From positions 31,351 to 95,350 of the forward strand of contig NZ_WQNH01000022.1 of NCBI RefSeq assembly GCF_009812055.1: a stretch of 64,000 bases of DNA. Direction: 5' to 3'. The notes beneath the pieces were generated by a model, which saw only the letters and a list, made by a program, of their open reading frames with translations, was not told the DNA's origin and ran no database searches. The stretch's first letter is position 1. Each line of letters starts with the position of its first letter. This document shows, piece by piece, positions 54,698 to 62,631 of the stretch. A program made the translations under genes and the position numbers. The stretch is from Chelativorans xinjiangensis. GTDB lineage: Bacteria > Pseudomonadota > Alphaproteobacteria > Rhizobiales > Rhizobiaceae.

Positions 54698-57037
54698 ATG
54701 ACGAGGCACGAGACGCTCAACCTGAGAAAGGCGAAGATCGCCGGCGGGGTCGCCACCGACCGGCGCCACGATTCCGCCCACAAGCACGTGACCGGCGAAG
54801 CCGTCTATATCGACGATATGGCCGAGCCCGCCGGCACGCTGCACGCCTATCTCGGCCTGTCGGAGGTTGCGCACGGCACGATCCGCTCGATCGACCTGAC
54901 AGCGGTGGAAAGCGCGCCGGGCGTGGTGGCGGTGCTGACGGCGAAGGACGTGCCGGGCGTCAACGATATCAGCCCCGCCGGCCTTCATGACGAGCCCATC
55001 CTGGCCGAGGGGGACGTGCAGTTTCTCGGCCAGCCGGTGTTCGCCGTGATCGCAAAGACGCGCGAGGCGGCGCGCCGCGCCTGCCGCCTGGCGAAGGTCG
55101 AATACGAGGAGAAGCGGGCACTGATCGACATCGCCGACGTCGAGCCGCAAGGCGCCCGCCTCGTCACCAAGCCGCTGACGCTCGCGCGCGGCAAGGCCGC
55201 GGATGCTATTCGCACCGCGCCCCGGCGCATCAAGGGAAGGATGCGCGTCGGCGGGCAGGATCATTTCTACCTGGAAGGTCAAATCGCCTTCGCCCTGCCG
55301 GGCGAGGACGTGGATGTCACCGTCCATTCCTCCACGCAGCACCCGAGCGAAGTGCAGCACATGGTGGCGCATGCGCTGGGCGTGCCCTCGCACGCCGTCA
55401 CCGTAGAGGTGCGGCGCATGGGCGGCGGCTTCGGCGGCAAGGAGACGCAGGCGAACCTCTTCGCGGCGATCGCGGCGATTGCCGCCAAGCGCACCGGAAG
55501 GCCGGTGAAAATCCGCCCCGACCGCGACGACGACATGACGGCGACGGGCAAGCGGCACGACTTCCTGATCGACTACGAGGTGGGCTTCGACGAGGAAGGC
55601 GACATCCTCGGCGTTGACTTCACCTATGCCGCGCGCTGCGGCTTTTCCGCCGATCTTTCGGGGCCGGTGACGGACCGGGCGCTATTCCACTGCGACAACG
55701 CCTATTTCTATCCCTCGGTGCGCGCGGTCTCCGCGCCGCTCTACACCAACACCGTCTCCAACACCGCCTTCCGCGGCTTCGGCGGGCCGCAGGGCATGCT
55801 GGGGGCGGAGCGGATCATCGACGAGGTGGCCTTCGCGCTCGGCAAGGACCCGCTGGAGATCCGCAAGCGCAATTTTTACGGTAACGGCAACCGTAACGTT
55901 ACTCCCTACCACCAGGAAGTGGAGGATAATGTCGTTCACCGCGTCGTCTCGGAGGTGGAAAAGAGCGCCGGCTACGCCGCCCGCCGCCGCGCCATCGCCG
56001 CGTTCAACGCGAAGAGCGAGATCGTCAAGCGCGGCATCGCGCTCACGCCGGTGAAATTCGGCATCTCGTTCACGGCCACCCACTTCAACCAGGCCGGCGC
56101 CCTGGTGCACGTCTACACCGATGGCTCGGTGCACCTGAACCACGGCGGCACGGAGATGGGCCAGGGGCTCTATGTGAAGGTCGCCCAGGTGGTGGCGGAA
56201 GAGTTCCAGATCGACATCGACCAGGTGAAGATCACGGCGACGACGACGGGCAAGGTGCCCAACACATCCGCCACCGCCGCCTCCTCCGGCTCGGACCTCA
56301 ACGGCATGGCCGCGCAGAACGGCGCCCGCCAGATCAAGAACCGCCTCATCGATTTCGCGGCCGAACGATACGGCGTGCCGAAGGAGCAGATCGTGTTCCT
56401 GCCGGGCCGCGTGCGCGTGGGCAATCAGGAAATCCCCTTCCCCGACCTCGTGCGCCAGGCCTACATGGCCCGTGTCCAGCTTTCGGCGGCGGGTTTCTAC
56501 AAGACGCCGAAAATCCATTGGGACCGCGACAGCGGGCGCGGGCGGCCTTTCTACTATTTCGCCTATGGCGCGGCGTGCGCGGAGGTCTCGGTCGACACGC
56601 TGACCGGCGAATACATGGTGGAGCGGGTGGATATCCTGCACGAGACCGGCAAATCGCTGAACCCGGCCATCGATCTCGGCCAGATCGAGGGCGGCTTCAT
56701 CCAGGGCATGGGATGGCTGACGACCGAGGAGCTCGTCTGGGACGGGAAAGGCCGGCTGACCACCCACGCCCCTTCGACCTACAAGATCCCGCTCGCTTCG
56801 GACCGGCCGAAGGTCTTCAACGTGGCGCTGGCCGACTGGGCGGAGAACGCTGAACCTACCATCCACCGCTCAAAGGCGGTGGGCGAGCCGCCCTTCATGC
56901 TGGCGATGTCGGTGCTGCATGCGCTGTCAGATGCCGTAGCGAGCGTGGCCGGCCACAAGCTCTGCCCTCGCCTCGACGCGCCTGCCACGCCGGAGCGCGT
57001 GCTTATGGCGGTGGAGCGGCTGAGGGCGGAGGCATAG
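54698..57037 (+). CDS. xdhB: Xanthine dehydrogenase large subunit (molybdopterin)
   Basis: A 779-residue protein from ATG 54698 (GAGG upstream); a GTG at 54680 is also possible. Domain 1 (HVTGEAVYIDDM), Mo site motifs RRMGGGFGGKE near 250, AFRGFGGPQG near 365, and the catalytic Glu in VGEPPFML near 735. Length and motifs are normal, so the enzyme itself is intact, in contrast to its maturation factor gene xdhC downstream. Confidence 0.94.
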   Translation: MTRHETLNLRKAKIAGGVATDRRHDSAHKHVTGEAVYIDDMAEPAGTLHAYLGLSEVAHGTIRSIDLTAVESAPGVVAVLTAKDVPGVNDISPAGLHDEPILAEGDVQFLGQPVFAVIAKTREAARRACRLAKVEYEEKRALIDIADVEPQGARLVTKPLTLARGKAADAIRTAPRRIKGRMRVGGQDHFYLEGQIAFALPGEDVDVTVHSSTQHPSEVQHMVAHALGVPSHAVTVEVRRMGGGFGGKETQANLFAAIAAIAAKRTGRPVKIRPDRDDDMTATGKRHDFLIDYEVGFDEEGDILGVDFTYAARCGFSADLSGPVTDRALFHCDNAYFYPSVRAVSAPLYTNTVSNTAFRGFGGPQGMLGAERIIDEVAFALGKDPLEIRKRNFYGNGNRNVTPYHQEVEDNVVHRVVSEVEKSAGYAARRRAIAAFNAKSEIVKRGIALTPVKFGISFTATHFNQAGALVHVYTDGSVHLNHGGTEMGQGLYVKVAQVVAEEFQIDIDQVKITATTTGKVPNTSATAASSGSDLNGMAAQNGARQIKNRLIDFAAERYGVPKEQIVFLPGRVRVGNQEIPFPDLVRQAYMARVQLSAAGFYKTPKIHWDRDSGRGRPFYYFAYGAACAEVSVDTLTGEYMVERVDILHETGKSLNPAIDLGQIEGGFIQGMGWLTTEELVWDGKGRLTTHAPSTYKIPLASDRPKVFNVALADWAENAEPTIHRSKAVGEPPFMLAMSVLHALSDAVASVAGHKLCPRLDAPATPERVLMAVERLRAEA

Positions 57038-57081
57038 ATTGGGCGGCATTGTGCGACTATCTTTCTGAGATCATGGCACAC

Positions 57082-57216
57082 GTCGCCACCACCCCCCTCT
57101 GCCCTGCCGGGCATCTCCCCCTCAAGGGGGGAGATTGTGCTGGCCGCTTGCTCTGCAACGCTGGCGATTGGCGAAACCATAGGCAACGGCCAATCTCCCT
57201 CCTTGAGGGCAGGGCT
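57082..57216. repeat. Palindromic intergenic repeat, family 1, copy D (broken)
   Basis: Left arm GTCGCCACCACCCCCCTCTGC and the centre (CTTGCTCTGCAACGCTGGCGATTGGC) are present. The 12-base block AAGAAGCGCCGG found in the centre of copy C is deleted, and the right arm stops after CCTTGAGGGCAGGGCT where repeat E2 begins. It appears that E2 or a recombination removed the right arm. Confidence 0.85.
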
Positions 57217-57378
57217 ATCGCATATGGACGGAGTCTTTGTTCGGCTTCGCCTGGACCCCCACCCCTCACCCCTCCCCTCAAGGGGGAGGGGGGCGCCGAC
57301 GCCTCAGAATCCCCCTCCCCCTTGAGGGGAGGGGTGAGGGGTGGGGGTCCGATCAAGGACTCAAAATCCATATGCGAT
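57217..57378. repeat. Large palindromic repeat, family 2, copy E2
   Basis: 162 bases bounded by ATCGCATATGGA and TCCATATGCGAT, a perfect inverted terminus. Inner arms match E1. It fills the gap between xdhB and xdhC and its left half is copied again inside xdhC (57504-57591). Confidence 0.9.
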
Positions 57379-57395
57379 CAGTGGCCCCGCCACCC

Positions 57396-58365
57396 ATGAC
57401 CACCCTCGCCAAATCCCTCACCGCCTTCCTAGACGCCGCCCTCGCCGCAGCCATCGTCGAAGTGCGCGAAGCCAAAGGCTCCACCCCGCGCGAGACGGGC
57501 GCAGCAACGGCCAATCTCCCTCCTTGAGGGCAGGGCTATCGCATATGGACGGAGTCTTTGTTCGGCTTCGCCTGGACCCCCACCCCTCACCGCCTTCCTA
57601 GACGCCGCCCTCGCCGCAGCCATCGTCGAAGTGCGCGAAGCCAAAGGCTCCACCCCGCGCGAGACGGGCGCCTGGATGCTTGTCTCGCCCGACGCCATCT
57701 TCGGCACAATCGGCGGCGGGCAGCTGGAATTCCTGGCGATCGCCAAGGCGCGCGAATTAATCGCCGAGAACGTTGCCAGCGGCGCGCTGGATATTCCTCT
57801 GGGCCCCGAGATTGGCCAGTGCTGCGGCGGCCGCGTGGTGCTCGACATCCGCATTGCCGGGCGGGAGGAGCGCACCGAACTCCTGAAGCGTGCCGGGGAC
57901 GAGGATGCCGGGCGCCCGCATGTCTACCTCTTCGGCGGCGGCCATGTCGGCCACGCGCTGGCCGCCGCGCTGGCGCTCCTTCCCGTGCGCACGTTCGTCG
58001 TGGAGACGCGGGCGGAAGCGCTCGCGGACATGCCGGAGGAGGTGGAGAAGCGGCTGACGGCCGTGCCCGAGGAAACCGTACGCGAGGCGCCTGCCGGCTC
58101 GGCCTTCGTCGTCCTCACCCACGACCATGCGCTGGATTTTCTGATCGTCGCCGAAGCGCTGGCGCGGGAGGAGGCGGCCTATGTCGGCATGATCGGCTCG
58201 AAGACCAAGAAGGCGACCTTCAAGAGCTGGTATCTGAAGAACGGCGGCGAGGAAGCCCGCCTCTCCCGCCTCGTGACGCCCATCGGCGGGGGAGAAGTGC
58301 GCGACAAGCGCCCGGCGGTCATCGCGGCGATGGCGGCGGCGGAGGTGATGCGGGCATTCAGCTGA
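57396..58365 (+). pseudogene. xdhC: Xanthine dehydrogenase accessory protein gene, frameshifted by a 169-bp insertion
   Basis: The ATG at 57396 reads MTTLAKSLTAFLDAALAAAI, reaching STPRETGA, then goes off and stops at 57525-57527. The remainder (QLEFLAIAKARELIAE, CCGGRVVLDI, FGGGHVGHALA, YVGMIGSKTKKATFK) lies in another frame. Removing 57503-57671 restores one open frame of 801 bases (266 codons plus stop), the normal XdhC size. A GTG at 57631 could start a form lacking about 22 residues, but no ribosome site precedes it. XdhC loads sulfurated molybdenum cofactor into XdhAB, so activity may be impaired unless the short form works. Confidence 0.85.
57503..57671 (+). repeat. Duplicated segment inside xdhC
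   Basis: Bases 57504-57591 repeat 57183-57270 (offset 321), and 57584-57671 repeat 57415-57502 (offset 169). The two blocks overlap in CCCTCACC, an 8-base microhomology. The simplest history is a 321-bp tandem duplication spanning the end of copy D, E2 and the start of xdhC, followed by a 152-bp deletion in the second unit between CCCTCACC repeats, which removed the large palindrome. Copies look identical, so the event is recent (or an assembly artefact). Confidence 0.9.
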
Positions 58366-58380
58366 CAACCGGCGCTGATG

Positions 58381-58410
58381 TTGACTTTTGTACATACAAA
58401 CGTACATAAT
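58381..58410 (+). promoter_or_regulatory. Promoter/operator of the brnTA module
   Basis: TTGACT (58381-58386) and CATAAT (58405-58410) with an 18-base spacer that holds GTACAT repeated at 58390 and 58402. BrnA represses its own promoter, so the GTACAT pair is a likely site. Confidence 0.5.
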
Positions 58411-58424
58411 GAAATAGACGGACC

Positions 58425-58723
58425 ATGAGGGCTTCGACTGGGATGCAGGCAACTGGCCGAAGTGCGGCAAGCATGGCGTCAGCAAGGCAGAAATCGAATA
58501 TGTGCTGACGCATGGTGCGACCATCGCACCTGACCAGAAGCATTCCGAGATAGAAGACCGCTTCATTGTCGTGGGCCGGAATCAGGACGGACGACCGGTG
58601 TTTGTCGGCATCACGTTCCGGATCGTAAGCGGCAAACGGCTTGTCCGCCCGACCACTGCCCGCTTCATGCATGTAAAGGAGGCGCAACGCTATGCCGTGC
58701 AAAGTGCCAAGAATGAAGACTGA
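58425..58723 (+). pseudogene. brnT: BrnT-type toxin gene with disrupted start
   Basis: The frame DHEGFDWDAGNWPKCGKHGV..., through EIEDRFIVVGRNQDGRPVFVG, to FMHVKEAQRYAVQSAKNED is a BrnT RNase. But the frame has no start: TAG at 58415 lies 3 codons upstream, and the ATG at 58425 is one frame off. Inserting one G after that ATG would give MEGFDWDAGNW, the usual BrnT start. A GTG at 58502 would give a 73-residue form lacking the N-terminal catalytic strand. So a single-base loss probably inactivated the toxin. Confidence 0.65.
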
Positions 58724-58949
58724 TGAAGAATTGGAAGCTTTCCTGGAACAGGATCTTTCCGACCTGGATTTTTCACAGTTCAAGCCGTTCCGGTTTGAGT
58801 TCGAGAACAAGACTGCGCGGGTGAACATGCGCATGCCGCAAAGCCAAATCGATGCCGTCAAGGCCGAGGCAAAGAAGCGTGGCATGCCTTACCAACGGCT
58901 GATGCGCGAACTCGTGCAACGGGGTTTGGAGGACTTGAAAGCTTCCTGA
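58692..58949 (+). CDS. brnA: BrnA-type ribbon-helix-helix antitoxin
   Basis: An 85-residue protein, ATG preceded by AGGAGGCGCAACGCT (a second Met lies 7 codons in). Acidic N-terminus (TDEELEAFLEQDLSDLDF) and a ribbon-helix-helix (RVNMRMPQSQIDAVKAEAKKRGMPYQRLMRELVQRGL). It overlaps the toxin frame by 32 bases. Without an active toxin it would act only as a repressor. Confidence 0.85.
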   Translation: MPCKVPRMKTDEELEAFLEQDLSDLDFSQFKPFRFEFENKTARVNMRMPQSQIDAVKAEAKKRGMPYQRLMRELVQRGLEDLKAS

Positions 58950-58954
58950 ACACT

Positions 58955-59875
58955 TCACCGCCCCTCCAGTATCTCGCCAATTATCCGCTGGCAGCGCTCG
59001 ACCATGAAATCCAACAGCAGGCGAACCTTGGGATCCTGGAATTTCTTGTGCGGGTAGACGGCGGCGAGCTTGACGGAGGGGGGCGGTGTGTCGGGGAGGA
59101 TGACTTTCAGCCGGCGGTCGCGCAGGAACGGTTCGATCTCGAAGCGCGGCTTGTTGATGATGCCGTGGCCGGCCAGCGCCCAACCGGTGATCACGTCGCC
59201 GTCGTCGGAATCGAACGGGCCGCTCACCTCGAACTTCCTCGGCCCGTCGGGGGTATCGAGCGTCCAGAAATATTCGCGCGCGCCGGGAAAACGCAAAAGA
59301 AGGCACTCGTGCCCGTCCTCCACGAGCTGGCCCGGCCGTGCCGGCTCGCCCCGCCGCTCGAGATAGGCAGGGGCGGCCGCCAGCACGCGCTCGCAATCCA
59401 TGATGCCGCGCATGCGCAGGCTGGAATCCTCCAGAAGCCCCAGCTTGAAGGCGACATCGATGCCCTCGCGCATGATATCCACCTCGTGGTCGGAAAGCCT
59501 CAGGCGCACCTCGATATGCGGGTAGAGCTCATGGAATTCGGGGATGGCGCCGGCGATCAGCCGCTTGCCGATGCCAAGAGGCGCGGTGACGCGGATGGTG
59601 CCGCGCGGCTGGCCCGAAAGCGCGGCCACGGCCGCCTCCGCCTCCTCCACCGCTTCCAGCACCTTTTTCGCGCCGTCGTAGAAGGCGCGGCCGTGCTCGG
59701 TCGGCGTCAGTTGCCGTGTCGTGCGGTTCAGGAGCCGCACACCGAGATACTTTTCAAGCTCCTTGACGCGGTTGGAGGCGACCGCAGCCGAGATACGCAT
59801 GTCGCGCCCGGCCGCCGAAAGGCTGCCCAGTTCCACCACCCGCACGAAGACGGAAATATTGTCGAGATAGGCCAT
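58955..59875 (-). CDS. LysR-family regulator, likely of purine catabolism
   Basis: A 306-residue protein: N-terminal helix-turn-helix (GSLSAAGRDMRISAAVASNRVKELEKYLGVRLLNRTTRQLTPTEHG in pieces at 17-62) and a substrate-binding domain (GTIRVTAPLGIGKRLI, SDHEVDIMREGIDVAFKLGLL). It is divergent from puuD and between parts of the purine island. Its effector may be a purine intermediate (inference). Its start codon is 3 bases from the GACTTTCAAA arm of a palindrome. Confidence 0.9.
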   Translation of the reverse strand: MAYLDNISVFVRVVELGSLSAAGRDMRISAAVASNRVKELEKYLGVRLLNRTTRQLTPTEHGRAFYDGAKKVLEAVEEAEAAVAALSGQPRGTIRVTAPLGIGKRLIAGAIPEFHELYPHIEVRLRLSDHEVDIMREGIDVAFKLGLLEDSSLRMRGIMDCERVLAAAPAYLERRGEPARPGQLVEDGHECLLLRFPGAREYFWTLDTPDGPRKFEVSGPFDSDDGDVITGWALAGHGIINKPRFEIEPFLRDRRLKVILPDTPPPSVKLAAVYPHKKFQDPKVRLLLDFMVERCQRIIGEILEGR

Positions 59876-59877
59876 CA

Positions 59878-59925
59878 GACTTTCAAACCTCCGGGGCTAT
59901 TATTTTCCAGAAAATTTTGAAAGTC
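59878..59925. promoter_or_regulatory. Inverted repeat in the lysR-puuD divergent region
   Basis: GACTTTCAAA (59878-59887) and TTTGAAAGTC (59916-59925) are perfect 10-bp inverted arms 28 bases apart; TTTTCCAGAAAA lies between. The right arm is part of the 16-mer shared with 52756-52771. The spacing fits a LysR tetramer contacting two half regions. Confidence 0.6.
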
Positions 59926-60010
59926 ATCGTGCCCTGCCCCCCTTTCGGTTTATGGCGGAAGCCGTAACTTGGGCTTGCTCAAGCGAGAGGGCCTGAGTTC
60001 GGGTCTTTCG

Positions 60011-60053
60011 ACCCCCACTCCGTCTCGGCCTTCGGCCGAGACGGAGTGGGGGT
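60011..60053. repeat. Perfect 20-bp stem hairpin upstream of puuD
   Basis: ACCCCCACTCCGTCTCGGCC and its exact complement flank a TTC loop. It ends 33 bases before the puuD start, with GGAGCGGGG ribosome site between. No T-run follows. It may be a terminator-like attenuator, an mRNA stabiliser or a small inserted palindrome. Confidence 0.85.
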
Positions 60054-60086
60054 AAGTCCAGAAACCCTTCGGAGCGGGGAACAGGA

Positions 60087-61301
60087 ATGAACGATTTCGC
60101 CGTACTGTGGGACTGGCTGTCCCTCGCCGTGCGTTGGCTGCATGTGGTGACGGCCATCGCGTGGATTGGCTCGTCCTTCTATTTCATCGCCCTCGACCTT
60201 GGCCTCGTGAGGCGGCCGGGCCTGCCCGAGGGCGTTTATGGCGAGGAATGGCAGGTGCACGGCGGCGGCTTCTACAACATCCAGAAGTATCTGGTGGCGC
60301 CGGCTTCGCTGCCCGAGCACCTGACCTGGTTCAAGTGGGAATCCTACTTCACCTGGCTCTCCGGCTTCGCGCTGCTGGCCATCGTGTACTACGCGGGCGC
60401 CGACCTTTACCTCATCGACCGCAACGTGCTCGACGTTTCCGCCCCCGTCGCCATCCTCATCTCGCTCGCCTCCATCGGCATCGGCTGGCTGGTCTACGAC
60501 GCGCTCTGCAAATCGCCGCTGGGCAAGAACGACACCGCCCTGATGCTGGTGCTTTATGTCGTGCTGGTGGCGATAAGCTGGGGTTATACGCAGCTCTTCA
60601 CCGGGCGGGCCGCTTTCCTGCATCTGGGCGCCTTCACCGCCACCATCATGACGGCGAACGTCTTCCTCATCATCATTCCCAACCAGAAGATCGTGGTGGC
60701 GGACCTGAAGGCAGGGCGCGCGCCGGCGGCAAAGCTGGGGGCGCAGGCAAAGCAGCGCTCGCTGCACAACAACTACCTCACCCTGCCGGTGATCTTCCTG
60801 ATGCTGTCGAATCACTACCCGCTGGCCTTCGGCACCAGGTTCAACTGGGTGATCGCCGCGCTCGTCTTCATCATCGGCGTGCTGATCCGCCACTATTTCA
60901 ACACGATGCACGCCCGTAAGGGCAATCCGCACTGGACGTGGGGGCTCTCAGTGGTGATCTTCGTCATCATCATGTGGCTTTCCACGGTGCCGGAGGTGCT
61001 GACGGGCGAGCGGCGCATCTCGGCCGCCGAGGAGCGCTTCGTCGCCTCCACCCACTTTCCAGCCGTGCGCGACACGGTGATGGGGCGTTGCGCCATGTGC
61101 CATGCGGCCGAGCCCGGCTACGAGGGCATCCACGCAGCCCCGAAGGAGGTGGAGCTCGACACGGACGAAGCCATTGCAGCACACGCCCGCGAAATCTACC
61201 TTCAGGCGGGCCGGAGCCATGCCATGCCGCCGGGCAACGTCTCCGGCATGACCGAGGACGAGCGCCGCCTGCTTGTCACCTGGTTCGAGGAAGCGCGATG
61301 A
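60087..61301 (+). CDS. puuD: Membrane-bound urate hydroxylase with C-terminal cytochrome c
   Basis: A 404-residue protein with eight membrane helices (WLHVVTAIAWIGSSFYF, FTWLSGFALLAIVYYAG, MTANVFLIIIPNQKIVVADL, NHYPLAFGTRFNW) and a C-terminal c-type heme motif CAMCH near 336-340 with distal Met in SHAMPPGN near 380. This family oxidises urate to 5-hydroxyisourate, passing electrons to the respiratory chain instead of making peroxide. The name is shared with an unrelated putrescine enzyme. It starts the operon puuD-guaD-glycerate kinase. Confidence 0.94.
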   Translation: MNDFAVLWDWLSLAVRWLHVVTAIAWIGSSFYFIALDLGLVRRPGLPEGVYGEEWQVHGGGFYNIQKYLVAPASLPEHLTWFKWESYFTWLSGFALLAIVYYAGADLYLIDRNVLDVSAPVAILISLASIGIGWLVYDALCKSPLGKNDTALMLVLYVVLVAISWGYTQLFTGRAAFLHLGAFTATIMTANVFLIIIPNQKIVVADLKAGRAPAAKLGAQAKQRSLHNNYLTLPVIFLMLSNHYPLAFGTRFNWVIAALVFIIGVLIRHYFNTMHARKGNPHWTWGLSVVIFVIIMWLSTVPEVLTGERRISAAEERFVASTHFPAVRDTVMGRCAMCHAAEPGYEGIHAAPKEVELDTDEAIAAHAREIYLQAGRSHAMPPGNVSGMTEDERRLLVTWFEEAR

Positions 61302-61311
61302 GGCGACGGAC

Positions 61312-62616
61312 ATGACCAAGACGCTCATTCGCGGCCGCCTGCTCGCCTTCCTGGCCGAGCCGCATGCGGTCGACGACCATGCATCCTACGTTTACGAGGA
61401 AGACGGCGCCGTGCTGGTAGAGGACCGCGTCATCGTCGCCTCCGGCGCCTATGCACGAGTGGCGCTTGACGCCGGCGGCACCGAGGTCGTGGACCACCGC
61501 CCGCATCTGCTGCTACCGGGCTTCATCGATGCCCATGCGCACTTCCCGCAGATGCAGGTGATCGCCAGCTTCGGCGCCGAGCTGCTCGACTGGCTCAACA
61601 CCTACACCTTTCCCGCGGAGACGAAATTTTCCGACCCTGCCCATGCGGCGCGCATCGCCGGCTGTTTCCTCGACGAGATGGCGCGCCACGGCACCACCAC
61701 AGCGGCCGTCTACTGCACGGTGCATCCGGGCTCGGCCGATGCCTTCTTCGCCGAGGCTCAGCGGCGGGGCATGTGCATGATCGCCGGCAAGGTGATGATG
61801 GACCGCAACGCGCCGGCAGCGCTTACCGACACGGCGCAATCGAGCTATGACGACACCAAGGCGCTGATCGCCAGGTGGCACGGCAAGGGGCGGCTCAACT
61901 ACGCCATCACCCCGCGCTTCGCCATCACCTCGACGCCCGGGCAGATGGAGATGGCCGCGGCGCTGGCGGCGGAGCATCCGGATTTGCATATCCAGACGCA
62001 CCTTTCGGAAAACCATGCCGAGATCGCTTTTTCGGGTGAACTCTATCCCCATTGCGGCGACTACACCGGCATCTACGTGGACTACGGCCTCACCGGCCCC
62101 AAGAGCCTGTTCGGCCACTGCATCCATCTTTCCGAGCGCGAGGCCGACGTGCTGGCGGAATCGGGCTCGGTGGCGGTCTTCTGCCCCACCTCCAACCTCT
62201 TCCTCGGCTCCGGCCTGTTCGACTACCAGCGCTACCGCCGGCGAACGAGGCCCCTGCGCATCGCCGCGGCGACGGATGTCGGCGGCGGCACCAACTATTC
62301 CATGCTGCGCACCATGGACGAGGGCTACAAGGTGATCGCGCTCAACGGCGAGAAGCTGAACCCGCTCGCCTCCTTCTGGCAGATCACGCGCGGCAATGCC
62401 GAAGCGCTGTCGCTGGAAAGCCGCATCGGCACGCTGGAGGCGGGCAGCGATGCCGACCTCGTGGTGCTCGACGCCCGCGCCACGCCGGCGATGCGCCTGC
62501 GCATGGAGACGGTCGAGACCCTTGCAGAAGAGCTCTTCGTGCTGCAAACCCTTGGCGACGACCGCGCCGTGGTGGAGACCTACGTCGCGGGCTCGCCGAT
62601 GAAACAGGGTTTGTGA
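61312..62616 (+). CDS. guaD: Guanine deaminase (amidohydrolase type)
   Basis: A 434-residue amidohydrolase: metal His in FIDAHAHFPQMQVI near 70-83, RHGTTTAAVYCTVH, ITPRFAITSTPGQ, HLSENHAEI, and DVGGGTNYSML near 320. GAGGCGACGGAC lies before the ATG, 10 bases after puuD. It deaminates guanine to xanthine. Confidence 0.94.
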   Translation: MTKTLIRGRLLAFLAEPHAVDDHASYVYEEDGAVLVEDRVIVASGAYARVALDAGGTEVVDHRPHLLLPGFIDAHAHFPQMQVIASFGAELLDWLNTYTFPAETKFSDPAHAARIAGCFLDEMARHGTTTAAVYCTVHPGSADAFFAEAQRRGMCMIAGKVMMDRNAPAALTDTAQSSYDDTKALIARWHGKGRLNYAITPRFAITSTPGQMEMAAALAAEHPDLHIQTHLSENHAEIAFSGELYPHCGDYTGIYVDYGLTGPKSLFGHCIHLSEREADVLAESGSVAVFCPTSNLFLGSGLFDYQRYRRRTRPLRIAAATDVGGGTNYSMLRTMDEGYKVIALNGEKLNPLASFWQITRGNAEALSLESRIGTLEAGSDADLVVLDARATPAMRLRMETVETLAEELFVLQTLGDDRAVVETYVAGSPMKQGL

Positions 62617-62631
62617 GACGTAGGAGGGAGT

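Noticed and set aside
57558..58409. 283-residue open frame over xdhC
   Set aside because: Arg-rich shadow in a third frame; the XdhC motifs lie in the frame starting at 57631.
60087..61301. Gamma-glutamyl-GABA hydrolase, from the shared name PuuD
   Set aside because: The protein is a membrane urate hydroxylase with a heme c motif; the C26 hydrolase is the separate gene at 37243.
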